Assembly (NCBI GenBank): GCA_022749755.1
Contig: CM040449.1
Location: 16,402,363 to 16,466,362, forward strand
DNA from: Azadirachta indica
Taxonomy: Eukaryota > Streptophyta > Magnoliopsida > Sapindales > Meliaceae
Direction of reading: 5' to 3'
DNA length: 64,000 nucleotides
Below, piece by piece: positions 11,501 to 22,415 of this stretch (the stretch's first letter is position 1; each line of letters begins with the position of its first letter). Position numbers and translations under genes: made by a program. Under the pieces are notes generated by a model. That model saw only the letters and a program-made list of their open reading frames with translations, was not told the DNA's origin and made no database searches.

Positions 11501-14263
11501 AATATCCCCACACTTGAATGTTTATTTGTCTTTAAGCAAATTAAACCGATATGAAAAAGAGAAGGGGAAAATTATCCAATGAAAAGAAAATTTCACAATT
11601 GAGATTAATTAACGATTGAACAAGCCTTTTATCAAAGCAATATAAAGCCTTATAGATCAAGTGTTATACTAAAATTGAGGAAACTTTCAAAATTTAGCCA
11701 ATTGTCCCATAATCTAACTTGAAATACAAAAATCATTTTACTCAAAGGTTCCTTGTACGTGTGTGAATTGCCACTTACGCTTGATTATCTTTCAATTTGG
11801 GTTAGATTATACTCACAACTAAGCTCAATTTGAACACTTAGGGAACTCTATACACTTGTCTTTAGGTCACTCTCTACTAATGGATTAGGACATTACATTA
11901 AGGATCCTTAGGACTCGTATGGCTTGTAATAATAGGCCAAGGTTCAAGTAGGTGATTTTAGATCCTTTAAGTGAAGTTCCAGCATCACGATTACCTTAAT
12001 CCTCCTAGAACTTTTTCTTCGATCCAATGCTTATTTTCTTTGTTCACCTATCTATTTTCTATTCAACATCTTTTCTGTGAGGAGAATATGCATACCCCCA
12101 TGCTTATTTATTTACACCATTTATTTATTTTTTTTAATTTTGCCCTGTTGTTACCTTTTGACGCGAATTCTCTATACTTACCTAAGCGTGAGACCCAGTT
12201 ATTCGATAAGAATTTGAGGTTTTTTTAGTTTTAATCTTACCTTTTAACGCAAGTTCTCTATGCTTACCTAGGCGTGAAACCCAGTTACATAGTAAGGTAA
12301 TGGCTTATTTTTTGTACTCCACCCAACCTCCTTTAATTGAATAGCCTTAGAAAGGATAAATCTCTTAGGGTGCTAAAACAAAGAGCCATGAATTTTAGTT
12401 CATTTTTACTGTTATGAGGGCAAAACAAAAGAAAATTTAGGTTCAAAAGGGGTGAACTAAGAATTGAATCTCACTAAGTTGGCTCGAAAGGTTCAAATTC
12501 ATCAAAAATGGCCTACTTCATTTCCCTAATGAAGTATCTCTTAATGATTCATTTCAAGTGACCATCAACTAAGTTCTAGAGTTCACTAAGGCTCAACATC
12601 CTTGCTAGATTACATAAGCTTTCTCTAAATTTTCAAACAACAAGCAATTGTAACCCAGTGCTCAAAGATTTTAAAGGACTCCTTTAATAAAATGAATTTG
12701 TTGACAAATCAAACGTAAGGACTTAGAACAACATTTATCGTTTTCCATAATTTAAGTATTCACAATCACAATAATATCATTGGCTTTCCATTAAACCAAG
12801 ACAAAAGCAAGCTCCTCAAAATAAGACCAATCTCAAAAGAAAATGGCTATACTTATAAGAGGCAATAAAAGAAAGGACTTAAAATAAACAAACTCAAGAT
12901 TAACAAACAAACAAATGAAAACTCTTAAAACATGACAAATAAAACTCAAATCGAAAGAGATTTTGTGTTTGAGTGGTAGAAAACTCACTACATTCAACAA
13001 ACCACTTCCAAAATTCCTTCCCCCATTGTTTAATCAAAGATAATCAAAGGAAATCATACTTGGAAGACTAGCTATAGAAATCTTGCCGCTTATTACGAGT
13101 TGTCATTCTCATTTCCTTGAGGGGTAGGAAATTACGAAAATAGTGGAAGTTTCACATTAGGTTGAGGCTTTATAAATAGGAAGCGAATTTGGTGCCATTC
13201 TCACTTAAAAATCTATTTTTTGACAATTCACCAAACACTTGAAATGCACACTTTTCCTATCTCTTCTCATGCACTTCAAACCACTTGTACTACCTTCCTT
13301 TCACTCTTAAAACACTCTCCAAGTGTTTTCCAATAACGAAACTTAAGATTTCTATGCTAAAACTCACTTAAACATTTTGTTGAATACTTGGCGTGCACCT
13401 TTATTAACCCACCCAAATTCAATTTCAATCCTTCAATTTTCACCCACAAAATTATTACAAATAACACATACACTTCTATATTAACATTCCATCCACAACA
13501 CCCACTATAAATTCCACCAAAATCAATAACCCAACAGTCCCATATATTCCACCAAAATTACATGATTCCAACTTATCACCATAAATTTAAATTCAAAGAA
13601 TAAAGTCAGAGACAAGATGAAACATACTTGAATTTAGTGTGAAATCTAAGATTGGAGTTGATATCTTTGCTTTCACCACAATTTTTCAAGTTCTTACAAT
13701 GTTGGGGAAATTTGGGAATTTAATTGCTTGAATTTGTAAGGATTTGTTTTGAGCAGTTTTAAAAGTTTTGAAGTGTATTTGATTAAGAGGTGGTGAATAG
13801 GCAAATAGGCTTTGAATTATATTGATGAATGTGAGTTTGAAAGAGGAAGATAAGCTAATTGGGTGTTTAAACATAGAAAAGAGCAAAGAAAGACAAGCTA
13901 AAAGGAAAAGAAAAAGAGAGGGGTGGAGGGGAAATTAGGAAGGGTGCGCGCGGGCGCACCATAGATGCTGCCCACACCTGCTTTGCAGCCCTTTTTCTTG
14001 CCTAACATCTTCCCCTTTACTTCCTTGAGTTTAGATTCAAAATTTCAAGAATTCTCCACCTGCAAAATACACACAAAAATGCAATTAAATATTAAGCAAA
14101 CAAAAACACGATAACTAAAAAAAAAATTCAAACGAAACACGAAACATAAAACTTGGGTTGCCTCCTAAGAAGTGCTAAGTTTAATATTTTCAGCCAAACC
14201 AAATGCTTCCTCAATCAAATATGGTCTTTTTGAGGAATTTTCACCTTACTCTTTTCCTCTTAT
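11501..14263 (-). other. Athila-1 3' non-coding region
   Basis: About 2.8 kb separate the integrase remnant from the 3' LTR. Such a long region is typical of Athila-like elements, where it can carry an extra ORF. Here no ORF longer than about 85 codons has recognisable content. At the LTR border the minus strand reads CAAGTGTGGGGATATT, the expected polypurine tract. The only substructure seen is a two-copy repeat at 12152-12292. Confidence 0.7.
12152..12292 (-). repeat. Two-copy ~87-bp repeat in Athila-1 non-coding region
   Basis: Copy a (12152-12205) contains TCTCTATACTTACCTAAGCG. Copy b (12239-12292) contains TCTCTATGCTTACCTAGGCG. Both continue with TGARACCCAGTTA. A counterpart pair is present in Athila-2 at 31123-31305. 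Confidence 0.7.
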
Positions 14264-14516
14264 CTATACTAGTACTTCAAACGTTGGCCGTTGACTCGAA
14301 AAACCATTCTTATCTTTTAGTTTAATAGCGCCAAAGGGAAGCACTTTTTCAATCACGAACGGACCTAACCTTCTTAACTTAGTTTGCCAGAAATAGCATC
14401 GATCTCTAGTTGAACAATAAAACACTATGACCTTGTGCAAAATGTTTCCCAAGAATAATGCTATCATGCCACTCCTTTGTCTCCTTACAATTTTTGGCAT
14501 TTTCGTATACCTTTTT
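14264..14516 (-). pseudogene. Athila-1 integrase C-terminal fragment
   Basis: The minus strand encodes KVYENAKNCKETKEWHDSII, followed after a short gap by QGHSVLLFN, a stop, and FLAN. In another frame it continues LRRLGPFVIEKVLPFGAIKL and KDKNG. This is the C-terminal tail of an Athila-type integrase (YENAKIYKEKTKxWHD, VLLFNSRLKLF and GPFVIxxVFPHGAVEL blocks). It follows the protease end with only one stop codon and no RT, RNase H or integrase core between them. Stops and a frameshift are present. Confidence 0.8.
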
Positions 14517-15400
14517 CTAAAACTCCTCTATCTTATCTTTATAAATATCCACCATATAACTGTTAATGACATCTACCCTATGGCAAGTGCTTGGCTTATT
14601 TGAAAATTTCATGTCATGAAAAATGCCAAATTTAACCTTTTCATCATTCAACTTTAGTGTCAACTTACTACATTTAACATCAATCAAAGTTCCACTAGTA
14701 GCTAAGAAAAGCCTACCAAGAATGAGAAGAATCTTATAATCTTCTTTCATATCTAACAAAATAAAGTCAACCGAAAATATGAATTAGGCAACCTCAACTA
14801 GTACATTTTCCACAATTACTCTTGAATGCTTGATTAACCTATCCGCTAATTGAAGAGAAACTATTGTCGCCTTAACTTCACCAAATCCCAATTTGCCTTA
14901 ACTTCACAATTACCTTAATTAAGTTAATACTTGCACCTGAAGCACATAAAACTTTTTCAAGGCAAGGCAACATTCGCCAATGGTGTAAGGTATGGTGAAA
15001 CTCGCTGGATCCTTCAATTTTAAAGGCAACTTGTTTTGTAAAATTACACTACATTCTTCATTTAATATCACCTTCTCATGCTCTTTGAATCGTCTTTTAT
15101 TGGTCACTAAGTTTCTGAGAAACTTAGCGTAAGACGGAATTTGTTGAATTGCATCTAAGAGAGGGATGTTAATTGACAATTTTTTGAATTGCTCTAAGAT
15201 TGCATCAGTTTTAAGATCTTTCTTTAGCTTTGCTAACCTTTGGGGAAATGGTATTAGTGGCACATATGGTGAAGGTGACACATATTTCTTGAAAAGGCTT
15301 GATGCTTCTGGTTGTGACATTAAAAGACTTGCCACCTTAGATATTTTGGCAGTATTTTCAGCGTACTAATCATAGTCCTTGTCCTTTGTGGATGATGCAC
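14517..15400 (-). pseudogene. Athila-1 gag C-terminus and aspartic protease
   Basis: The 138-codon open stretch at 14919-15335 has the Athila block IPSYAKFLRNLVTNKRRFKE, then EECSVILQNKLPLKLKDPAS and FTIPYTIGEC. The expected ALCDLGASINL protease active-site block is present only as CASGASINLI in a shifted frame. The protease then continues as LLDMKEDYKILLILGRLFLA, TLIDVKCSKLTLKLNDEKV and FGIFHDMKF (14517-14759). Frameshifts and a changed active-site Asp argue against activity. Confidence 0.82.
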
Positions 15401-15559
15401 CAACTTCCTTCTCTTATAATATCTCTTCTAAGTTGTTTTTTGGCTTCATCAATTGTTTTCGACTCCGAAGTGTAATTGCCATCACTTGCTCCTTTGAAGT
15501 TGTCTCCATATTATTTGGTAAAGAGCTATGTTGCCTCTCCATCAATAACTTTACCATTT

Positions 15560-16620
15560 GACGCATTTGTACCCCAAGATTCTGAATGGATGCTGCTTAA
15601 GTTTGCAATGTAGTTTCGGTCTTCGTCATGAACTTAGAAGTGTTCACAGTAAGCTATGCAAGGACATTTTCTAAATTCACTTTCTTCTCTTGAGTTGAAA
15701 TTTAGGAAGTGGTTGCATGACATTTTGATTATTTTTCCAAGATAAGTTAGGATAATTTTGCCATCCTTGGTTATAAGTGTTGGAAAATGGATTGTTTTCT
15801 TGCTGATTATAATTTCCAACATATTGAGCTTGTTTTAAAGATAAAGAAGCAAAAGGATTACCAACTTGGCATTCGATGCTAGGATGATTACCATTACATA
15901 ACTCACAAATCATAGGTAGAATATGAATGGCATTGGTTGTTATGCCTCCAAGTTGCTTAGTCAATTTAGTTAATTAAGCAGTAAGAACAGTAAAGTTATT
16001 AACCTCATGAATTCCAAAGGCTTACTTCGATATCAAACTCTCAGTTGGCCATTGGTATGCATTGACGGTCATCTCCTCTAACAAATAATAAGCCTTATCA
16101 ATAGTTTTTCCCATTAATACACCTCTGCAGCTACATCCATAGGTGCTCATGTTGAACCTCCCAAACCACTATAGAGTGTCTAAACTTGAAGTCATTTAGG
16201 TAAGCCATGATGTGGGCATCTTCTCAACATATCTTTGTACCTTTCCCATGCATCATATAATGACTCCATTTCATGTTGGGAAACGGTAATGATGTCATTC
16301 CTTAACTTTGATGTTTTTGCTGATGGGAAGAATTTTGCTAAGAATTTTTATGCCAATTCATCTCAAGTAGTGATAGAACCCGATGAAAGTGAACCCAACC
16401 AGCTTTTTGCCTGATCTCTCAATGAAAATGGAAATAATCTTAACATTACTGCATCTTCTGACATACTGTTATATCTAATAGTGTTGTAAATCTCCAAGAA
16501 ATTTGTAATGTAGGCATTCGGATCTTTATATTCCAACCCACTGAACTGAACTAAGGTTTGGATCATCTAAATGATGGCTGGGTTGATTTCGAAGTTATTG
16601 GCTTCAAAGGCCGAGCTCCT
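15560..16620 (-). pseudogene. Athila-1 gag
   Basis: The minus strand reads LVQFSGLEYKDPNAYITNFL, AVMLRLFPFSLRDQAKSWLG and then SITTWDELA, stop, KFLAKFFP. These are the classic Athila/Gypsy capsid blocks (retrotransposon gag domain). They are followed by MESLYDAWERYKDMLRRCPH and, near 15900, a zinc knuckle CELCNGNHPSIEC (CX2CX3HX4C) and the repeat-rich tail NPFSNTYNQGWQNYPN. Several in-frame stops and frameshifts break it. Confidence 0.85.
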
Positions 16621-16857
16621 TATGTTGGTTGAAGCCCTATTAACTGTTGGAATAACATATTCTCTTAAAGCGTGCTAGTTTTTAGCCCTAACATTATCTC
16701 CAAGATTTTATTCTATGGTGCTAGTTTGCGGTCACCTTGATGCTTGTCTTTTTTTGCTTTTCTGATGTACTAGAGGAAACATCTAAATTAAAAGTAAAAA
16801 TAAAACTTCAAAGTAAATTCAAGATCAACCCAAATCGATATTAAAAGGACTTAATAC

Positions 16858-16875
16858 TCCCCAGCAACAATGCCA
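16858..16875 (-). other. Athila-1 primer-binding site (tRNA-Asp type)
   Basis: The minus strand reads TGGCATTGTTGCTGGGGA directly inside the 5' LTR. It matches the plant tRNA-Asp complement TGGCGCCGTTGCCGGGGA at 14 of 18 bases, and all four differences are transitions. The tRNA end is from memory. Confidence 0.75.
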
Positions 16876-16881
16876 AAAACT

Positions 16882-18276
16882 TGTTGCGTGACTTGACGAA
16901 CATAAGTGCATGTTGTCATTACCATAAGGAGTATTAGTCGATTAATTATCGAAGATAATTTTTCTTAAATTTATTTGAAGAACCAAAAAATGATTGTGAC
17001 ATAGAAAATTAAAAGAAATTCAAATGACCACAATCTAGGTCTAATGATTTAAGTCAATTTACTCACACCTAATTTCTCAAATTGTGTTATCCTGATTAAT
17101 CCTTATGTAGCCAGTTGATTATTCTAACCTATTCGACTATCTCTCTTGAGATCAGTCAAATCTATTTCTAGTTTACATGCTTAATATATCTCTATGTAAA
17201 CACAAAATAAACGGAAATGCATTACAACAAATAATAATCATTGAACCTATTACACAAACCACATTGATACATCTCTGTTCAGTATGCAATTTGTGATGTT
17301 TATCAACCAATTTAAACACAATAAAATTTCTCAATACTTATTGGTCTATAAATCAATTAATTAATGGCCAATTAATTAATCGCATTAAGTTCCTAATAAA
17401 CATGCAACATAAATTATTCAATGCAAAATTTAATCAAAAATAACATAACAATCAGAACATGGTGTTTTCAAATGATTAAACCATTGCCCTAAGTACTAAA
17501 TTTAGCAACTCATAAAAATGAGTTTACAACTAACACTCATCAATTCAATCATCCTCAACATATTCAAATAGTCACAATGCAAAATTTAATACAATAAATA
17601 AGATAAAAGTGTAGAGATAAACTAAGTTAGAAAGCCTTTTCTTCAAAATCTTCTCTTGTTTTCTTCCCAAACAAATCTCTCTAGCTTCTCTCTATCTCCA
17701 CCTTCCTTTTCTTCCAAACTTTCCCTTTCCAAAAGTGGCTCCTTCTTCCTATATCTTCAAAATATACAATCCAAGATTTCTCACATCAAGCCATCCAAAA
17801 CTTATCCAAGGGCTGAGATTTAGCCCCAAAAAATACGTTCAAACAAACCCATCGAGCCTGGGACCACTCAAACAACACGGTAATGCAACGTTATCAGCAG
17901 GGATGGTACGGCCATGCAACTTATTGGCGTGGTCACACCACAAATTCTACCCATTGGCAGAATGCATGGCACCATCACGCCATCTAGTAGCACCCTCACG
18001 CCATGCATAGCTCATCTTTATATTTTGAAATTCTTGTAATTTGGTCCCTATGTCTTTGCATTTTAGTCCCCCATTATTTTGCATTTTGGTCCTTATTTTC
18101 TTGCGATTTGATCCTCGAACATCTTCTCTTTCGAATTGAATTTATTTTAGATGGCTAGTTTTCTCATTTTTTGTACAATGCAATCAAAATACATCAAATA
18201 CCAATGAAGCTTGAAGATTAAACAAACAAATCAAGTCTAAGAGTGAATGATAAGCACGTATTTTACACACTTATCA
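16882..18276 (-). repeat. Athila-1 5' LTR
   Basis: It is the partner of the LTR at 10064-11500. On the minus strand it begins TGATAAGTGTGTAAAATACG and ends AAGTCACGCAACA. It drives transcription from the right; no TATA box could be assigned with confidence. Confidence 0.88.
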
Positions 18277-18281
18277 CTTAT

Positions 18282-18430
18282 AAACCTCTTCATCTAGATC
18301 TTCATTGAGAAAAGTAGTTTTCACATCTATTTGTTGCAACTCTAGGTCAATATATGCAATTAATACTATATTAATATGTCTTGCTTTTGAGTGAATCCTT
18401 TAGCAACAAGTCTTACTTTGTATCTCTCAA
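18282..18430 (-). pseudogene. Copia-1 RT N-terminal part
   Basis: The minus strand encodes YKVRLVAKGFTQKQ, the RT start block YKARLVAKGFTQ. After a short frameshifted, deleted stretch it encodes KTTFLNEDLDEEVY, the block before the Athila-1 insertion. The rest of RT resumes at 10058 on the far side of the insert. Confidence 0.82.
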
Positions 18431-18899
18431 TGTTGCCTATAAGTCTTTCTTTTTTGTAAAGACCTATTTGCATCCTCTGATTTTTGCGCTATTAGGCAAC
18501 TCAATAAAATCCTATACTCCGTTAGATGCCATAGAATTCATTTAATCTTTCATTGCACCGTATCATAAGTTTGATTTTTTACAACTTGCGGCTTATGAAA
18601 ATGTTTCAAGATCATTTTCGGCTCCAATGTTATAGTTAGATTTTTGTAGATACACAAAATATCATTAGGAATTACTGATTTCCTTGCTTTAGTAGATCTT
18701 TTTATGTTGTATCAATATTTTCCTAAGGAACATGTTGTTCAACTAGTTGTTCAACAATTTTTGGTAATTCTTGAACAAACTAATCTACTAGATTATTATC
18801 AACAGTTTGTGGAACTTTAACGATTGGTTGGTCGACACTTGTTTGAATATGAAAGGTGTTATTAATGACAATCAATCTATCACTTATAGTGGAAAGCTA

Positions 18900-19840
18900 A
18901 GCATCAATATGATCTTTCTTAGAAACAATATCCTGAGATTGATCGATTAAGTCATTTTCTAGAAACTTTACATTTCTTGATTCCACAATCTTAATGTTGT
19001 GAGATGGACAATATAATGTGTGCCTTTTAGTCCTTTTGGCATATCCAACAAAATATCCACTAATAGTCTTTGAATCCAGCTTCTTTTCTTATGGATTATA
19101 GACTCTCACTTCAGACAGGCATCCCCAAGTGCGTATATGTCACAAACTCGATTTTCAAGCTTTAAATAATTCAAATGCCGTCTTTCATGCAGCCTTCGTT
19201 AGAATTCGGTTCAATATATACACTGCTATTTTAAGAGCTTCAATCCATAATAATTTAGAAGGCTTGGAGTTGTTAAGCATACTCCGTATCATGTCATTAA
19301 CATTCAATTTCTTCTTTCTTCTACACTATTCTAGTTTGGAGAACCAAGTATGGTGTATTGGGCAACTATCCTTTGCTCTTGAAGAAACTTTACAAAAGAA
19401 CTATATGCTTGTCCATCCTCAATACATCTACCATAATATCCTCCACCTCTATTTGTTCTCACAATCTTAATTTGCTTTCTGCATTGTTTCTCTATTTCAG
19501 CTTTAAAAACTTTAAAAGCATCTAATGCTTCATTTTTATTCTTAAGCAGGTAGAGATACATATATCGTAAGTAATCATCTATAAAAGAGATGTAGTATTT
19601 TTTTACCATACAAGTCCACGTCTGGACTACAAATGTCTGAATGTATGATCTCTAATATGTTTGAGCTCTTCTTGGCACCTTTCTTTGTCTTATTAGTCTG
19701 CTTTCCCTTTATACAGCCCAAACAAGTATTAAAATTAGTAAAATTCAAAGTACTAAGTACTCCATCATTTACTAATCATTTAATTCTTTCTATGGAGATA
19801 TGTTCTAATTTTTGATGCCATAACATAAAAGAATTTTCAT
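18900..19840 (-). pseudogene. Copia-1 integrase
   Basis: The pre-integrase zinc-finger tail CLGCIKGKQTNKTKKG (near 19720) leads into IHSDICSPD and YYISFIDDYLRYMYLYLLKN (19331-19609), the first catalytic-Asp block. The second block reads RTNRGGGYY where Copia integrases have SDRGGEY, so the second catalytic Asp is Asn here. The third block and the C-terminal part (SKTISGYFVGYAKRTKRHTL, near 19080-19020) are in other frames. Confidence 0.82.
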
Positions 19841-20091
19841 TCATAACATATCATTTAATATGGCTTGAATATACATCACATCATAAGAGGCATGGTTTTG
19901 TAAGTAGTTACAAAAGAGATCATCAGACAATATACTATTTCCAACAAGATCAAATTTGTAAAATAAACTAAAAGATGTATTTAAAAAAATTAAAGGAATA
20001 ACCAAATGGTACAAGTCTTGAAACTAAAATCAAATATCTAGAGAAAGTTAGAATATAAAATGTTTTTTCCAAATTTTAAAAAAAAAAACCA

Positions 20092-21050
20092 CTACTTAAA
20101 ATCAAACTGCATGTTCCAGTTGCCTCCACATATGAACGCATCTTGTTTCCTAAATAAATGAACTACTGACTTTCCACCAGCTTCCTTAGGTTTTGCATAC
20201 TTACAAGTTATTCGAAAGATGGATTGTAGAACAAGAATTAATCCATCATGTGTTATGACTAACTTTAATTGTATTAGATTCATAACAAACAAATGAGATT
20301 AAATTACCTTTCTTCTCAACCATTTTTGAAACTTGAGGCAATCCTTCTTCATGCTTAATTTCTTCTTGCAAAAGACCCACTTGAATTCCTTTTTCATTTC
20401 AACTTGAGGTGGTATTTTTACCTTTCCACTTCTATTTGGCTTGCCCTTTATGCTTCCCCTCTGTTGCCATATATGTACTTTCACCCAATTTCATTGTCAG
20501 CCTCCCTTTCACTTGAACACACATAATCAATAGTTCATTAATTGACCATTTATTCTTATACGTGTTATACAAGATTTTGAAGGGTCGACATTGCTGTAGA
20601 AAGGTGTTTAGTATACAATGCACAAGGAAAAACTCAGACATTTCAACCTTAACAGTTTTCACCTGAGCCACAATGTCCCTCATTTGTATGATGTGCTCAC
20701 GCACCCTTTAGTGCTAGTTAGCCTCGTAAACGAAGACTTTATAATTAGGGTGCTAGCATGTGCCTATTTGAAGTCTCAAACTATTCATCAATGGCCTTCA
20801 GTAATGTCTTGATATTATTATGTTCATTGATTAAACCTCGAATACCAGCAAAAATTTTGGCCTTTATAAACATCATACTTAAGCGATTAGATCACTCTCA
20901 TCATTTATAAAGAGCAATTTTAACTTAACAGTTGGTTCATCTTTGTATATAGTATAATCAATGTCCATCCACCCTAAATGGAGGAGAATTCTCCCCTTCC
21001 AAACCTTATAGTTATCATCTTTTAACTCAAGAATGTCACACTTGATATTA
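20092..21050 (-). pseudogene. Copia-1 gag and protease
   Basis: From right to left the minus strand encodes LELKDDNYKVWKGRILLHLG, MDIDYTIYKDEP, LLKAIDE..FETS, LTSTKGVREHIIQMRDIVAQ and FFLVHCILNTF. These are UBN2-type Copia gag blocks. The protease follows as NT, stop, WINSCSTIHLSN, where WxxDSGxTxH is expected; the catalytic DSG is NSC here. Then come GNKMRSHVE- and GTCSLIL-type blocks around 20150-20100. Stops and frameshifts are frequent. Confidence 0.85.
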
Positions 21051-21647
21051 GAAAAATTTATAAATTGTATAACTGCATAAATTAAATGTACATGTTTATA
21101 TATTACAAAATTGAGGGCTAATAAATAGATATCATGTTTTACAATTAAATTATGTTATAAAATATGAATCAATAGACATAAAAACTTACCTATGAGCCAA
21201 AGTTGTAATTCAAGCAAATTTATATATAATTAACTTCATAATAAAACTACCAAATTATGTTTCTTTTCCTAATTCCTGTGGGTAATTAAGGAAATATTTG
21301 ATTTTTTATTCCAATTAATCACATAAATATAACAATAGTTCCTATAGGATAAAATTTATTATACTAAATATGATTAACCACAATTAATGTTGATTTCTTA
21401 TATATGATCCTAAAACATGTATAAGCATAATTTTGCATAATTAAATATGTTGTGGCTAATTCTTAGTTAATTTGAATTTAAGGATCATTAGACATTTAAT
21501 TTTAATCAAAAAATTTGTTCATATAAATTGCATGCAATAATAAGACATAATTTCAATTTTACGTACAAACAAAAAAAATCAAATAAGGTGTATGCTATCA
21601 TTTACTTCAACACAAAGCAAATGCCACATACAAAAAACGACATGTCA

Positions 21648-21775
21648 TACCTCATCATACAAAAGATGACGCGCAATACAGTTTTACGTACAGCAAATGG
21701 ACATATCATACCACATCATGCTACAGATGATGTTTCATACTATTTCATACACAGCAAATAACATGTCACATAACA
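21648..21775. repeat. Two-copy ~62-bp degenerate tandem repeat in Copia-1 leader
   Basis: ATGTCATACCTCATCATACA recurs as ATATCATACCACATCATGCT about 62 bp later. Both copies run on to CAGCAAATRGACAT-like sequence. It lies between the primer-binding site and gag. Confidence 0.5.
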
Positions 21776-21999
21776 TTGTCTTCAACCTCCAACCACCCTT
21801 TTTTTTTCCTTTTTAATTACAAGAACCAAAATTCAATGATTCAAGTCCCAACATGTTACTAATTCAATTTCATAATAATTGGTAGTATTATTTTTATCAA
21901 CAACGCTTGATAACATTTTTTGATTTTTCAAAAAGTCTTCATGGCATAAAAGTGAAATTTTATCAAACTGCACAAAATCAAAGGAAAGGCAATAACTAT

Positions 22000-22011
22000 A
22001 CTTTGATACTT
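22000..22011 (-). other. Copia-1 primer-binding site (tRNA-Met type)
   Basis: The minus strand reads AAGTATCAAAGT next to the 5' LTR, a decayed form of TGGTATCAGAGC. Confidence 0.6.
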
Positions 22012-22013
22012 AA

Positions 22014-22410
22014 TATTAAAACTCAAATGCAATCTAAACATGCTCCAACAATCCTAAATAACATATAGATCAAATGTGAAATTAAACTCTAAACAAACAT
22101 ACCTCTTGCCGTTGACGTTTTTCACAATCTGGTGATGAGGTTTTTTGGTCTAAGGTTCTTCTAAACCTTATACACAATATTCTCTATATGATGGTATATA
22201 TTATCTAAAGAGAATTGTTGGCTTAAGGACCTAACCAAGCGAATGCTTGTATTTGTAGACTCTATTCATCATAGAATCCATGAAAAAAAACTATTAGCAA
22301 CCATTAGAACATGTAACCAACTGCTAGAAACTGCTAAAAACTATATAATATACGCTCCTTCCTAAAATGATGAAAGATCATGGACCACCTATAGTTAAAA
22401 AGTTCTAACA
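22014..22410 (-). repeat. Copia-1 5' LTR
   Basis: It is the partner of 8594-9006. On the minus strand it begins TGTTAGAACTTTTTAAC. Confidence 0.85.
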
Positions 22411-22415
22411 AAATC

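Larger units (their letters stand above)
10064..18276 (-). mobile_element. Athila-1: nested Athila-like Gypsy element with deleted pol
   Basis: This element is inserted in the RT of Copia-1. Its ends are TGATAAGTG..TCACACAACA on the minus strand, flanked by a perfect 5-bp duplication CTTAT (10059-10063 and 18277-18281). Copia RT reads DLDEEVY up to one side and RPEGF from the other, so the insertion point is exact. Two ~1.4-kb LTRs flank about 5.4 kb that holds a tRNA-Asp-like primer-binding site, gag, protease and the integrase C-terminus, then ~2.8 kb of non-coding DNA. RT, RNase H and the integrase core are absent. Protease and gag motifs match Athila-type Ty3/Gypsy elements. Confidence 0.9.
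8594..22410 (-). mobile_element. Copia-1: degenerate Ty1/Copia LTR retrotransposon
   Basis: The two LTRs (8594-9006 and 22014-22410) start TGTTAGAAC and end GTTCTAACA-like on the minus strand. A tRNA-iMet-like primer-binding site lies inside the right LTR and a polypurine tract lies beside the left LTR. Coding remnants run gag, protease, integrase, RT and RNase H from right to left. Flanks GAATC (8589-8593) and AAATC (22411-22415) match at four of five bases, as expected for an aged 5-bp target-site duplication. The element is split inside RT by Athila-1 (10064-18276). Without that insert it is about 5.6 kb, a normal Copia size. Confidence 0.88.

Noticed and set aside
21528..21761. 77-codon plus-strand ORF in the Copia-1 leader
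   Set aside because: It lies across a short degenerate tandem repeat in untranslated leader and shows no domain; the element is on the other strand.
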